From Desulfosudis sp034189195 (GTDB lineage: Bacteria; Desulfobacterota; Desulfobacteria; Desulfobacterales; Desulfosudaceae): 64,000 nucleotides of DNA. Positions within the stretch are counted from its first letter, which is position 1, and each line of letters starts with the position of its first letter. Under the pieces are notes generated by a model. The model saw only the letters and a program-made list of their open reading frames with translations. It was not told the origin of the DNA and ran no database searches. The position numbers were made by a program, and so were the translations under genes. The DNA lies in assembly GCA_034189195.1 (NCBI GenBank), contig JAXHVI010000251.1, forward strand, positions 9,891 to 73,890, in the 5' to 3' direction. Of the stretch, positions 34,322-43,134 are shown in pieces.

Positions 34322-34947
34322 GAAAACCTTTCAAAACAGGCCTTCAGAGAGGCCCGGGTAATTTCCGGCATGGGCTCGATTTGGGCGATCACGGCCACCT
34401 TGCCGTAATGCTCCACAGCGTGCCGGTTTTCCGGGTTTGGCGGGCCGTTGATCACCACGCCGAATATCGGTATGCCGGACTGTTTCAGCCGGTTTAAAGT
34501 CAGCAGGGTGTGGTTGATCATGCCCAGGCGGCTCTGGGCCACCACCAGCACCGGGGCCCCGATGCGGACCATCAGGTCCAGCATCAGCCGGGTGTCGTCA
34601 AGGGGCACCATCACACCTCCGGCCCCTTCCATGATCAGGGGCCTGTCCGGGTCTGCCGGCGGCACCGTGATGCCGTCAACATCGATCTTTCGGCCCTCCA
34701 TTTGCGCGGCCAGGTGGGGCGACACCGGGGCGTCAAACACGCAGGACTCGGGCCGGAAATGGCTGTCGTTCAGGCCGGTGACCCGGCGGACAAAGGCCGT
34801 GTCCGTGCCCTCGACGGCGCCGCTTTGCACCGGCTTCCAGTAAACCCCTTTCAGGCCCGCCATCAGGACCGCGCACACCACGGTCTTGCCCACGCCGGTG
34901 TCGGTGCCGGTGACAAAGAGCCGCAAAGGGAAATCGCAGCCTTTCAT
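34315..34947 (-). CDS. bioD: Dethiobiotin synthetase
   Basis: ATP-dependent ureido-ring closure of diaminopelargonate, 210 residues. The P-loop TGTDTGVGKT lies near residue 10, with the CO2/substrate site WKPVQSG and the Mg-binding Glu in LIMEGAGGVMVPLDD. I chose ATG 34947, since GGAGG lies five bases upstream and the ATGA overlap with the bioF stop is typical of this operon; an ATG 12 bases earlier is the alternative. Confidence 0.95.
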   Translation of the reverse strand: MKGCDFPLRLFVTGTDTGVGKTVVCAVLMAGLKGVYWKPVQSGAVEGTDTAFVRRVTGLNDSHFRPESCVFDAPVSPHLAAQMEGRKIDVDGITVPPADPDRPLIMEGAGGVMVPLDDTRLMLDLMVRIGAPVLVVAQSRLGMINHTLLTLNRLKQSGIPIFGVVINGPPNPENRHAVEHYGKVAVIAQIEPMPEITRASLKACFERFSW

Positions 34948-36104
34948 GGCCGCCTCCATGCGCCAAAGGCATCGGCCAGGCGGTCCACATCGTTGCGGGT
35001 GTGCAGGGCGGAAAGCGAGACGCGAATGCGGGACTGGGCCTCGGGTACGGTCGGGGGCCGAATGGCCACCGCCAGAAATCCCTGCGTTTCCAGAAATCTG
35101 GAAAGGTCGATGGCCGCCTGTTCCGACCCCACGATCACCGGAAGGATCTGGGAAGAGGATGCCCCGGTGTCAAACCCGAGGGCGGCCAGGCGGGCGCGAA
35201 GATGGGCCGCGTTGTCCAGCAGGGTTTGCCGTTCGGCATCCATGGCCGGCACCAGGTCCAGGGCCGCGTCTATGGCGCCCAGCACCGCCGGGGGCAGGCC
35301 GGTGGAATAGACAAACCCGGCGCACCGGTTGACAAAAAAATCGCGCAGGGCCGACGAACAGGCCACGTAGGCCCCGAAGCTGCCGCACCCCTTGCCAAAG
35401 GTGCCCATGACTACGTCCACGGGCTTTCCGCAGGTCAGGCCCATGCCTTTTTCCCCGAACACGCCGGTGGCATGGGCCTCGTCCACCATGAGCAGGGCGT
35501 CATGGGCCTGGGCCAGGCCGGCAAGGGCGTCCATGTCGCAGCAGTCGCCGTCCATGCTGAACACCGACTCGGTAACGATCAGCCGGCGGGAAAATGTTTG
35601 ACCGGCGGTTTCGGTAAGCAGTTTTTCAAGATGGACCGGATCGTTGTGGTCAAAAAGCCGGACCGCGCACCGGGCCAGCCGGCACCCCATGATGATGCTG
35701 TTGTGGTTGAGCCGGTCCGACAGGATCAGGGAATTTCTGTCGCACAGGGCCGGCAGCAGGGTGGTGTTGGCCTGGTAACCGGAGTTGAGCACCAGGGCCG
35801 CCGGTGTCTGTTTGAGCCGGGACAGTTTTTCTTCCACCCGGTCAAAGCAGGTATAATTGCCGCAGATCAGGCGGGAGGCGGTGGCGCCGGCGCCCCATTG
35901 GGCCGCAAACGCCTGGGCCCGTTCTACCAGAAGCGGGTGGCGGGACAGGCCCAGGTAATCGTTGGAGCAGACATTAAGCAGCCGGGCCCCGTTGATTGTC
36001 ACCGCGGCCCTGTCTGCTGCCGGCGCAACGGGCCGAAGGGTGCGAAGCCGGCTGGCGGCCCGCCGCTTTTCAAGTTCCGCTTCGATAAAATCAAGCTTGC
36101 TCAT
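34944..36104 (-). CDS. bioF: 8-amino-7-oxononanoate synthase
   Basis: PLP enzyme condensing pimeloyl-thioester with alanine, 386 residues. Marks: CSNDYLGLSRHP near the N-terminus, DRLNHNSIIMGCRLARC, VTESVFSMDGDCCDMDALAG, VDEAHATGVFG, and the PLP lysine in MGTFGKGCGSFGAYVACS. The ATG at 36104 overlaps the bioA stop by four bases (ATGA). Confidence 0.96.
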   Translation of the reverse strand: MSKLDFIEAELEKRRAASRLRTLRPVAPAADRAAVTINGARLLNVCSNDYLGLSRHPLLVERAQAFAAQWGAGATASRLICGNYTCFDRVEEKLSRLKQTPAALVLNSGYQANTTLLPALCDRNSLILSDRLNHNSIIMGCRLARCAVRLFDHNDPVHLEKLLTETAGQTFSRRLIVTESVFSMDGDCCDMDALAGLAQAHDALLMVDEAHATGVFGEKGMGLTCGKPVDVVMGTFGKGCGSFGAYVACSSALRDFFVNRCAGFVYSTGLPPAVLGAIDAALDLVPAMDAERQTLLDNAAHLRARLAALGFDTGASSSQILPVIVGSEQAAIDLSRFLETQGFLAVAIRPPTVPEAQSRIRVSLSALHTRNDVDRLADAFGAWRRP

Positions 36105-37399
36105 GATTGCAAATCCGGTAGAAGAGCCGCTACCTCGCAAATGGCCGAGGTAAGCCGGGAGAGCGCTTCAGGGGCAATGATATAGGGCGGCATGATATAG
36201 ATCAGGCGGCCGAAGGGCCGGACCCACACGCCCCGCTCCACGAACAGGGTCTGGGCCCGGGCCGTGTCCACCGGCTCTTTTGTCTCCACCACGCCGATGC
36301 CGCCCAGACACCGCACATCACGGACGCCCGGCATATCGGCGCAGGGGCCAAGCTCCTGCTTCATCCGCGCCTCCATTCCCGCTATCGCCGTGTGCCAGTC
36401 AAGGGCGTGCAGCAGGTCGATGGCGGCAACGGCCGTGGCGCAGGCCAGGGGATTGCCCATGAAGGTGGGGCCGTGCATGAAAAGACCGGGGTCGCCTGAA
36501 GAGATGCCGCGTGCCACCTTTTCGGAGGCCAGGGTGGCGGCCAGGGTCATGTACCCGCCGGTCAAGGCCTTGCCCACGCACAGGATGTCCGGCGATATGC
36601 CGGCATGCTCGCAGGCAAACAGTTTTCCGGTTCTGCCGAACCCGGTGGCGATCTCGTCGCAGATCAGCAGCACCTCGTATTGATCGCACAACTGCCGGGC
36701 CATGGCCAGGTACGCCGGCGAGTAAAAGCGCATGCCGCCGGCCCCCTGCACCACCGGTTCCAGGACCAGGGCCGCGATCTCCCGGTGGTGAGCCGCCAGC
36801 AGCGCTTCCAGGTTTTGCACGTCCCTGTGGTCCAGGGGACCTTCAAACGGGGACCGGGGCATGTCGGCAAACAACTGGGCCGGCAGGATGCCGGAGAAAA
36901 GATGGTGCATGCCGGTGACCGGATCGCACACAGACATGGCGCCCAGGGTATCACCGTGATACCCGGAACGGATGGCGGCCAGCCGCTGTTTTTCCGGCCG
37001 GCCCACGGACGACCAGTACTGAATGGCCATCTTGATGGCCACTTCAATGGATACCGAACCGGAATCGCACAGAAACACCGCGTCAAGGCCGGGCGGGCAG
37101 ATATCCAGCAGTCGCCGGCACAGCTCCACGGCGGGCCGGTGGGTCAGCCCCCCGAACATCACGTGGGCCATCTGTTCAAGCTGGCCGGTGACGGCCTGGT
37201 TGAGCACCGGGTGATTATACCCGAAAATGGCGGTCCACCACGAGGCCATGCCGTCAACCAGTTCCCGGCCGTCCTCAAGAAAAAGGGAGCACCCTTCGGC
37301 CCGTTTCACCGGGTAGACCGGCAGGGGGTTGCCAATGGAGGTGTAGGGGTGCCAGATGTGGGCCCTGTCGAAGTCTAGCGTGGATTGTGTGTGGTGCAT
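36101..37399 (-). CDS. bioA: Adenosylmethionine-8-amino-7-oxononanoate aminotransferase
   Basis: Class III PLP aminotransferase making diaminopelargonate, 432 residues. DRAHIWHPYTS at the start, LVDGMASWWTAIFGYNHPVL, GYHGDTLGAMSVCDP, ICDEIATGFGRTGKLFACEH and PLP-lysine segment CVGKALTGGYMTLAATLAS are BioA-typical. The ATG at 37399 is chosen by alignment with the usual N-terminus; longer in-frame sequence upstream lacks family features. It follows the unknown gene at 37444-38577 by 44 bases. Confidence 0.95.
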   Translation of the reverse strand: MHHTQSTLDFDRAHIWHPYTSIGNPLPVYPVKRAEGCSLFLEDGRELVDGMASWWTAIFGYNHPVLNQAVTGQLEQMAHVMFGGLTHRPAVELCRRLLDICPPGLDAVFLCDSGSVSIEVAIKMAIQYWSSVGRPEKQRLAAIRSGYHGDTLGAMSVCDPVTGMHHLFSGILPAQLFADMPRSPFEGPLDHRDVQNLEALLAAHHREIAALVLEPVVQGAGGMRFYSPAYLAMARQLCDQYEVLLICDEIATGFGRTGKLFACEHAGISPDILCVGKALTGGYMTLAATLASEKVARGISSGDPGLFMHGPTFMGNPLACATAVAAIDLLHALDWHTAIAGMEARMKQELGPCADMPGVRDVRCLGGIGVVETKEPVDTARAQTLFVERGVWVRPFGRLIYIMPPYIIAPEALSRLTSAICEVAALLPDLQS

Positions 37400-37443
37400 G
37401 GAGCTTCCTGCCCGGACCGGCGCGGCCCGGGCGATGCAGACGG

Positions 37444-38577
37444 TTATGAGTTGTTGGATTCCGTGTAGATCAGGTTGATGGGCAGAGGGGAACATTTTCT
37501 TCTGCCGGCCTTCAGGTCCTTGGGCAGAATGTGCTGGCTTTCCACCGTCAGCCACGGGGCCGCCGGGTTCAGGGTGCGCAGCTTGCCGTCGCCCGGCTCC
37601 CTGGCCGGATCGGTGAACATGTAGAACACCTGAAGGATGCACACGCTGGACCGGCCCTCGGCGGCGATCACGTAGTTCTCTGTAAAATCCTTGAGGGTCA
37701 TGTTGTTGGTATTGGCAAGGTTGGTGACCACCGACTTGGACAGTTTCACCAGGGCGATCTTGTAAATGCCCCGTTCCGACATGCGGGTGACATACCGGGC
37801 CTCGCTGCTGGCCACGTACACCGTGCTGATGCAGGGCAGCCGCTTTAAAAACTGGGCCGCCACCAGGGCAGCGGTTCTCCTGCCCCCCACCATGAAGGGA
37901 AAGCCGTAATACTCGAACAGTTTTTTCTGAAGGCTCTCGGCGTATTCATCCCCTTTTTCATACAGGTCCTTTGAAATGTAACGCAGGTAGCGGGCCATGT
38001 CTTCGGCGGCCTCGTCAATGGGCCAGTCGATGCGCACGTGAAAATGGGTGACCCCGTACCGGCTGGTGGCGGTCGTGGCCGGATCCCGCTGAATCAGCAG
38101 CGCGTAATCCAGGGGCAGCAGGTCTTTTAAAAAATTGAAAAACCGGGCCGAATCAAGGTACTTCTGGGTCCTGTCAAAACTGTCCAGCGGCAGGGAATTG
38201 GAGCCGATCAGGTTGGTCTTGGTGGTCTTGTTGATGTCAAAAAAGCGGATATACTTCTTGTAGTTTTCAGGAATGCTGTCTTCCACAAACATCACCAGAA
38301 AAGAGTTCTGGCTTTCGTATTCGGTCTTGGGAATCTGTGCCCTGGGCTTGAATTCCCGCTTTTCAGGAAAAGGGTAGGGCTCGTTTTTTTTCTTAAAGTT
38401 TTTATACGAATCGATCAGGGCGCACTCCACGACAAACTGGTCCAGATCATCCCGAAGCAGTTCATAATAGGAGCGCCGCAGCCTGTGCTCGCTGCTCAAC
38501 TCTTCCCGCACCCGCCAGTGGAACATGCGCCCTCCAATCCTGAATATGTCATGAACTTTTTTGACAAAAATTTTCAT
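37444..38577 (-). CDS. Unknown protein heading the biotin operon (377 residues)
   Basis: Soluble, rather basic 377-residue protein beginning MKIFVKKVHDIFRIGGRMFH. No signal peptide or membrane segment. Distinct stretches are LVMFVEDSIPENYKKYIRFF, GSNSLPLDSFDRTQKYLDSA, YGVTHFHVRIDWPIDEAAED and YYGFPFMVGGRRTAALVAAQ. I see no hydrolase, P-loop, Rossmann or Fe-S motif and do not recognise the family. It reads into bioA after 44 bases with no terminator seen, so cotranscription is likely. A role in biotin (for example supplying pimeloyl groups) is only a guess from position. The 38578-38748 upstream region holds no other gene. Confidence 0.75.
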   Translation of the reverse strand: MKIFVKKVHDIFRIGGRMFHWRVREELSSEHRLRRSYYELLRDDLDQFVVECALIDSYKNFKKKNEPYPFPEKREFKPRAQIPKTEYESQNSFLVMFVEDSIPENYKKYIRFFDINKTTKTNLIGSNSLPLDSFDRTQKYLDSARFFNFLKDLLPLDYALLIQRDPATTATSRYGVTHFHVRIDWPIDEAAEDMARYLRYISKDLYEKGDEYAESLQKKLFEYYGFPFMVGGRRTAALVAAQFLKRLPCISTVYVASSEARYVTRMSERGIYKIALVKLSKSVVTNLANTNNMTLKDFTENYVIAAEGRSSVCILQVFYMFTDPAREPGDGKLRTLNPAAPWLTVESQHILPKDLKAGRRKCSPLPINLIYTESNNS

Positions 38578-38748
38578 GACAGGGCCAATATGGACTCAAC
38601 AGCTTCATTTTTTTGGGTATTCTAGCTTATGCCACTGGCGGCTGTCAACAGAATAAACCTCCTTTTTTAAAGAAAAGGGGCACTGGTAAGGCAAAAAACC
38701 CGCAAAACCGTCAATAAGAAGTCAAAAAGGCAGGCAGAATTTTTAAGA

Positions 38749-38889
38749 GAACCTCGAAAAATTCAATTTTATCGCAGAGACGCAAAGGACGCAAAGAAAA
38801 ATATGGACGCTGGGCGTAACAAGAGATCGCTTTCCCGCGAAGCAAAACCCCACACTTTGCGCTCTCTGCGTCTTTGCGGTGCAAAAAAG
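38749..38889. repeat. CGCAGAGACGCAAAGGACGC palindromic dispersed repeat, copy 2
   Basis: Left arm CGCAGAGACGCAAAGGACGC and right arm TTTGCGCTCTCTGCGTCTTT, then GCGGTGC. It shares arms with 15266-15368 and starts after CTCGAAAAATTCAATTTT, a lead-in also seen in altered form near 17552. Confidence 0.75.
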
Positions 38890-38928
38890 GAACCCGTTAA
38901 AATCACCATTACGTTTTTAAGCATTTGA

Positions 38929-38955
38929 AAAATTCAATATTTAGAGATTCCCTTA
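38929..38955. repeat. Short dispersed repeat TTCAATATTTAGAGATTCCC
   Basis: The 20-base core TCAATATTTAGAGATTCCC also occurs at 21065-21083 inside repeat copy A. The spacer 38578-39067 otherwise has no credible gene. Confidence 0.65.
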
Positions 38956-39067
38956 AATCATGAAGACCGTCGATAAACTCAAGAATCCCCGGAAACCGAA
39001 TAAATTCTTCAGGCGCTTTGAAGTAAGCTGGCAGATGGCATACAACACTGCCCCCCCCCTGAATTTA

Positions 39068-40456
39068 TTACCTGTACCAGGGCAGGTGAACAATTACCCG
39101 GACCCAGCCTTCTTGCCGGCTTTCAAAATCAACGTCTCCCCCATGCAGCACGATGATTTTCTTGACAATGGCCAGTCCCAGACCGAAGCCGCCATGCTCT
39201 ATCGACCTGGACTTTTCGACGCGGTAGAATTGATCAAACACCTTTGATATGTCTGTTGTCGCAACACCGGCGCCCGTGTTTGAAATGACAACCGCCAGTT
39301 CGGCTTCGGACGGCTCGGCCGTCAATTCAATCCGGCCGCCATCTACGTTATACTTGACAGCATTGTCCAGAATGTTTGAAAAGGCACGGCGCAGTTTTTC
39401 CACATCCCCTTGAATAACAATTTGTTTTGGAAGGCGGACATCCATCGTAATGTTGTGCACATCCGCAAGGAATCGATACTCATCGGCCAGGGATGCCAAC
39501 AAGGCGGTTATTTCCAACGGCTTCAGGTCTAATCCGCTCAGCACTTCCAGGGAAGACAGACTCAATAAATCCTTGACCAGCCGCTCCATGCGCAGTACCT
39601 GGTTGTTCAACCGGAAAAGCCTATCACTCAGCCATGAAGGTAACGCTTCCTGGTGGTCGGCTGCGCAAATATCATCAACAGCCAGCCGCATGGTGGTAAG
39701 CGGTGTTTTCAATTCATGCGAAGTATCGAAAAGAAATTCTTTTTGCCGCACAAATGAGTTTTGCAGCCGGTCCAGCATTCGGTTCACCGTCCTTGCCAGT
39801 TGGCTGAATTCATCTTGGCCTTCTGCTGCCGGTATGCGTTGCTCGAGATTCTTTTCACTGATCTTTTGTGCCAAATCCTTTATTCGACCGATCGGTTGCA
39901 AAATTTTCCCGGCCACAAAAATACTAATGGCGATCAAAACCAGGGTTGAAAAAATGAGCCCGGCCAAAAGACCAAAACCCAGATCCTGAATTTCCTCTTC
40001 CAGTTTTTCCATCGGCCGTGCGATCTGTACGATAAAAGTTCCATTATTTAGGGTAAACTGAAAAGTTCTGACTCTGAAGGTGACCTTCTGGTCTTTTCCC
40101 TGCTTGCCTTTTGAAACAACAGAAGTGGCAATTGCATTGAAGCCGGGTGCCACCGGAGAAAGCTTTGCCTGACTGGCAAGCCTGGAGCGAAAAAGCACTT
40201 TGTTGGTGCCCTGTTCGTAAATCTCGATCCAATACTGATCCGACTCCCGGGAAAGGGTATTAAAAGCCCTGGAGCCGGTCACTGCCGGTTCTTCGGCAAC
40301 CTTTCTGACGGTTCGATATGCTTCTTCCATCAGTACGGTATCCAAAAGGTCGAAGGGCTGTTCTATCAATTCATAAAAGATGACAACGGAAAACAGCAGA
40401 CTGGAAATAAAGCCGGTCCCGACAATAAGAAGCGTGATTCTTGTTTTGACGGTCAT
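39068..40456 (-). CDS. Sensor histidine kinase (PmrB/BaeS-like layout)
   Basis: Membrane sensor kinase, 462 residues. TM1 ~7-27 (ITLLIVGTGFISSLLFSVVI), a periplasmic sensor region ~28-158, and TM2 ~160-182 (LLAGLIFSTLVLIAISIFVA). A HAMP segment follows (KILQPIGRIKDLAQKISEKN). The dimerisation/phosphorylation box is DTSHELKTPLTTM, with His near residue 250. The ATPase domain has NILDNAVKYN and GGFGLGLAIVKKIIVLHGG. It overlaps the response regulator by four bases. It lies downstream of the arn cluster, so it may control it, but that is inferred. Base composition is visibly more A/T-rich than the biotin genes. Confidence 0.92.
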   Translation of the reverse strand: MTVKTRITLLIVGTGFISSLLFSVVIFYELIEQPFDLLDTVLMEEAYRTVRKVAEEPAVTGSRAFNTLSRESDQYWIEIYEQGTNKVLFRSRLASQAKLSPVAPGFNAIATSVVSKGKQGKDQKVTFRVRTFQFTLNNGTFIVQIARPMEKLEEEIQDLGFGLLAGLIFSTLVLIAISIFVAGKILQPIGRIKDLAQKISEKNLEQRIPAAEGQDEFSQLARTVNRMLDRLQNSFVRQKEFLFDTSHELKTPLTTMRLAVDDICAADHQEALPSWLSDRLFRLNNQVLRMERLVKDLLSLSSLEVLSGLDLKPLEITALLASLADEYRFLADVHNITMDVRLPKQIVIQGDVEKLRRAFSNILDNAVKYNVDGGRIELTAEPSEAELAVVISNTGAGVATTDISKVFDQFYRVEKSRSIEHGGFGLGLAIVKKIIVLHGGDVDFESRQEGWVRVIVHLPWYR

Positions 40457-41136
40457 TGCCCTGCGTCTCCGATGATATACCCCACGCCCCGGATGGTCCG
40501 GATAATATCTCCCTGCCCGGTATCCTCGATTTTATGGCGAAGGTTTTTGATATGCACATCCATAAAATTGGACATGCTGAAGGGGTCAAAATCGTCTCCC
40601 CATACATGTTCGGCCAGGCTGAATCGGGAGACAGCCCTGTTTTTGTTGTGAAGAAGAAATTCAAGAATAGAAAACTCTCTGGGTGTCAGTTCGATCAACT
40701 TTTCTCCCCTGGTCACCTTGCGGCTTACCGTATCAAGCCTCAAATCCTGCACCTGCAAAATCGACTCGCACTGCCCGCCCGATCTCCTGAGCAACGCACG
40801 CAGGCGGGCCAGCAGTTCATCAAGCGAAAACGGTTTGGCCAGGTAATCATCCGCACCAAGATCAAGGCCCTTCACTCTGTCCGCCACGTCACCCTTTGCA
40901 GTAAGTATGAGCACTGGCGTATCGATGCCCGCCTTTCGGACTTCTTCCAAAACGGTCAACCCATCGACTTTCGGCATCATGATATCGAGAATGATTGCGT
41001 CAAAAGGGGTATCAAACAACTTGTCCAATGCGCCTGTTCCATTGGTGGCTGTTTCCACGGTGTAGCGCCGGCCAGTTAAAATTTGCCGGATTTGCTCCAG
41101 CAATGAAGCATCATCATCAACAACCAGAAGCCGCAT
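40453..41136 (-). CDS. OmpR-family response regulator
   Basis: Two-domain regulator, 227 residues. The receiver domain has the acidic pocket LLVVDDDASLL, phosphoryl Asp in AIILDIMMPKVDG near residue 51 and Lys in DDYLAKPFSLDELLARL. The winged-helix output domain (LTPREFSILEFLLHNKNRAV, MDVHIKNLRHKIE, IRTIRGVGYII) binds DNA. The ATG at 41136 is fixed by the MRLLVVDDD start; GGAG lies upstream. It pairs with the overlapping sensor kinase. PmrA and PhoP both belong to this family; sequence alone does not tell which it resembles. Confidence 0.94.
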   Translation of the reverse strand: MRLLVVDDDASLLEQIRQILTGRRYTVETATNGTGALDKLFDTPFDAIILDIMMPKVDGLTVLEEVRKAGIDTPVLILTAKGDVADRVKGLDLGADDYLAKPFSLDELLARLRALLRRSGGQCESILQVQDLRLDTVSRKVTRGEKLIELTPREFSILEFLLHNKNRAVSRFSLAEHVWGDDFDPFSMSNFMDVHIKNLRHKIEDTGQGDIIRTIRGVGYIIGDAGQ

Positions 41137-41409
41137 GTCTGCGTTTCTCCAAAGTCTTTCTCGCGCCAGCTTTTTGCCCCGGCCCACACCCTGCGGGCCA
41201 GATGCGCAATCCCCATATTTCATGAAATATGCGGGGTCATGTACTTTCTGCCGACTTGGACGCCGAAAAATTTCATGCACATTCCAGGCCCAGGTACCAT
41301 AATCCGCTTGCGGAATACTTCATCAATGAATGCCAAGGTATCACCTATGTCATGAATTGTCATGGCCCATGGCACTCCCTTCAACGTAAAAACTGTTGGC
41401 CGGCCATTT
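41137..41409. repeat. Spacer between arnT and the response regulator, with palindromic repeats
   Basis: Holds ATATTTCATGAAATAT (perfect palindrome, 41216-41231) and AAAAATTTCATGCA at 41266, members of the TTTCATGAAAT family found also at 21036, 23038 and 59660. A 69-codon minus-strand frame (41220-41429) overlaps the repeats and arnT end and looks spurious. Also contains GAATTGTCATGGCCCATGGC, a short palindrome-rich stretch near 41355. Confidence 0.55.
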
Positions 41410-43116
41410 TCAATATCTCCGGAACACATATCCGAAAGGACCGTTCTGGTCTTGAAAAACGGGCTGAGGGAGCTGGTCCCACCACTGGGAAACGCTTCTG
41501 ACCCTGGCGAACAGAACGATTTTTCCCGGATGTTGTTTTATAATCTCGGCAGCAGCCTCCACATCCAGCAATCTGTCTTTTGCGTCTTCATACCCGAACC
41601 CGTAATTAAGTTCACCCGCATCCCCAAGCACGTAGATATCACTCCGCCGCAGATACCAGCAGACCGCCCTGACCGAATCCTCGTCGGCAATGACAATATC
41701 GTCGCTGGAAATGTCTGCCGCGTATTCCTCCAAAATAGGGCCGGGCGACTTTACCTCTGTGGTCAGGTCCGGGATCGTGTAATGCGCAACAAAAAACAGG
41801 AGAAGCGGTGCCAGGCCCAAAAAGAATATCTTGGTTTGTGCCGTCCGGCTCCGGAAGGACCAGAAACAAAACAGAACAAAAAACACAAGGCCATTGACAA
41901 GCATCACGACTTTCCATGGCTGGCTGTAGGGACGGAATCCATCAAAACCGAAGGCTTGAACATACAATAATGCGACCAGAACCAGTCCCAAAAGCACGGC
42001 GCTTACAACAACACCCGCCTGAAAAAGAATGGAACCTGACTTTCTCTTGAGCACGTGCGAAAGCCCGAAGGCTGTGAGAATGGCAAACGGCGGGAAACAG
42101 GGCAGAATATAGGTAAGTAGTTTCCCGCTCGACAGAGAAAAAAATACAAAAGGCAGCACCAGCCAGCAAACACAAAATCTCAGCAACCGGTTTTGCGGCC
42201 CCGGTTCAAACAATCGTGGTCTTATTGCCGGTATGGCCGCAAGAGCGACAAACGCCCACGGGATGAACATGGCAGGCGCTCTTAAGAAAAAAAACCAGAA
42301 GGATTCTTTGTGCTGTGCGTTGTCGGCCATAAACCGTCGAATATGTTCGTTCCAGAAAAAAAATTGCCAGAAATCAGGTTCTCTCAGATAAATGAGGATG
42401 CTCCACGGTAATGCCACCGCCGCAGCGAACAGAATCGGCAGCCAGCCCATACGCAACAGATCGATGTAGCGGCGCTGCCAGACCAGATAGGGAACCAGCG
42501 CCAGAACCGGTACGGCAAGGGCCAGAAACCCCTTGGTCAGAAAAGCCAGGCCGCAGGCCAGGCCAGCTGACAGCAGAAAACCTTTTTCCTGGAAACTACC
42601 CGGTTGTTCTTCGGTGGCCAAATAAAAAGCACCGATGCATGCCGTCAGAAAAAAAGAAAAAAGGCTGTCCAGCACGACGGTATTGCCGACCCCGAACACC
42701 TCAAAACAGGACAAAAAAATGAGTGCCGCCAGAACGGCCGTATAATCATCATCGTCATCCCCGCGGCGGGATATGCGTCCGATCAGCATGTAGATCAGCA
42801 GGGCGGACAATCCGACGGCCAGAGCGGACGGCAGACGCACAGCAAAATTGTTTTCCCCGAGCAACAGCATGGAACCGGCATTCACCCAATAGCCCAGCAC
42901 CGGTTTTTCAAAATAGCGCAGGCCGTTCAAACGAGGGACAATGAAGTCACCGCTTGCCATCATCTCCCGGGGAATCTCGGCGTATCGTGTCTCGTCAGGC
43001 ACCACCAGGTGACGTACCCCAAGGGGAAGAATATAGGCAATCAAAAAAAACAACAGTGTGCTGATGGTAAATACTGTTTTAAGGGGCATCACTTTCGGTA
43101 CATACGTATCATTCAT
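41410..43116 (-). CDS. arnT: ArnT-like lipid A 4-amino-4-deoxy-L-arabinosyltransferase
   Basis: GT-C membrane glycosyltransferase, 568 residues, about twelve hydrophobic segments. It has the periplasmic-loop catalytic motif VPDETRYAEIPREMM near residue 40 and NGLRYFEKPVLGYW, both ArnT-typical. It would move L-Ara4N from undecaprenyl phosphate to lipid A phosphates outside the inner membrane. Position after arnD supports the name. I chose the ATG at 43116 because GGAGAAGG lies 8 bases before it; an ATG at 43134 overlaps the arnD stop instead and has no good site. Confidence 0.9.
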   Translation of the reverse strand: MNDTYVPKVMPLKTVFTISTLLFFLIAYILPLGVRHLVVPDETRYAEIPREMMASGDFIVPRLNGLRYFEKPVLGYWVNAGSMLLLGENNFAVRLPSALAVGLSALLIYMLIGRISRRGDDDDDYTAVLAALIFLSCFEVFGVGNTVVLDSLFSFFLTACIGAFYLATEEQPGSFQEKGFLLSAGLACGLAFLTKGFLALAVPVLALVPYLVWQRRYIDLLRMGWLPILFAAAVALPWSILIYLREPDFWQFFFWNEHIRRFMADNAQHKESFWFFFLRAPAMFIPWAFVALAAIPAIRPRLFEPGPQNRLLRFCVCWLVLPFVFFSLSSGKLLTYILPCFPPFAILTAFGLSHVLKRKSGSILFQAGVVVSAVLLGLVLVALLYVQAFGFDGFRPYSQPWKVVMLVNGLVFFVLFCFWSFRSRTAQTKIFFLGLAPLLLFFVAHYTIPDLTTEVKSPGPILEEYAADISSDDIVIADEDSVRAVCWYLRRSDIYVLGDAGELNYGFGYEDAKDRLLDVEAAAEIIKQHPGKIVLFARVRSVSQWWDQLPQPVFQDQNGPFGYVFRRY

Positions 43117-43134
43117 AAAACACACCTTCTCCAT

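Noticed and set aside
41220..41429. 69-codon ORF between arnT and the response regulator
   Set aside because: It overlaps the end of arnT and consists mostly of the TTTCATGAAAT repeats; no ribosome site and no family features.
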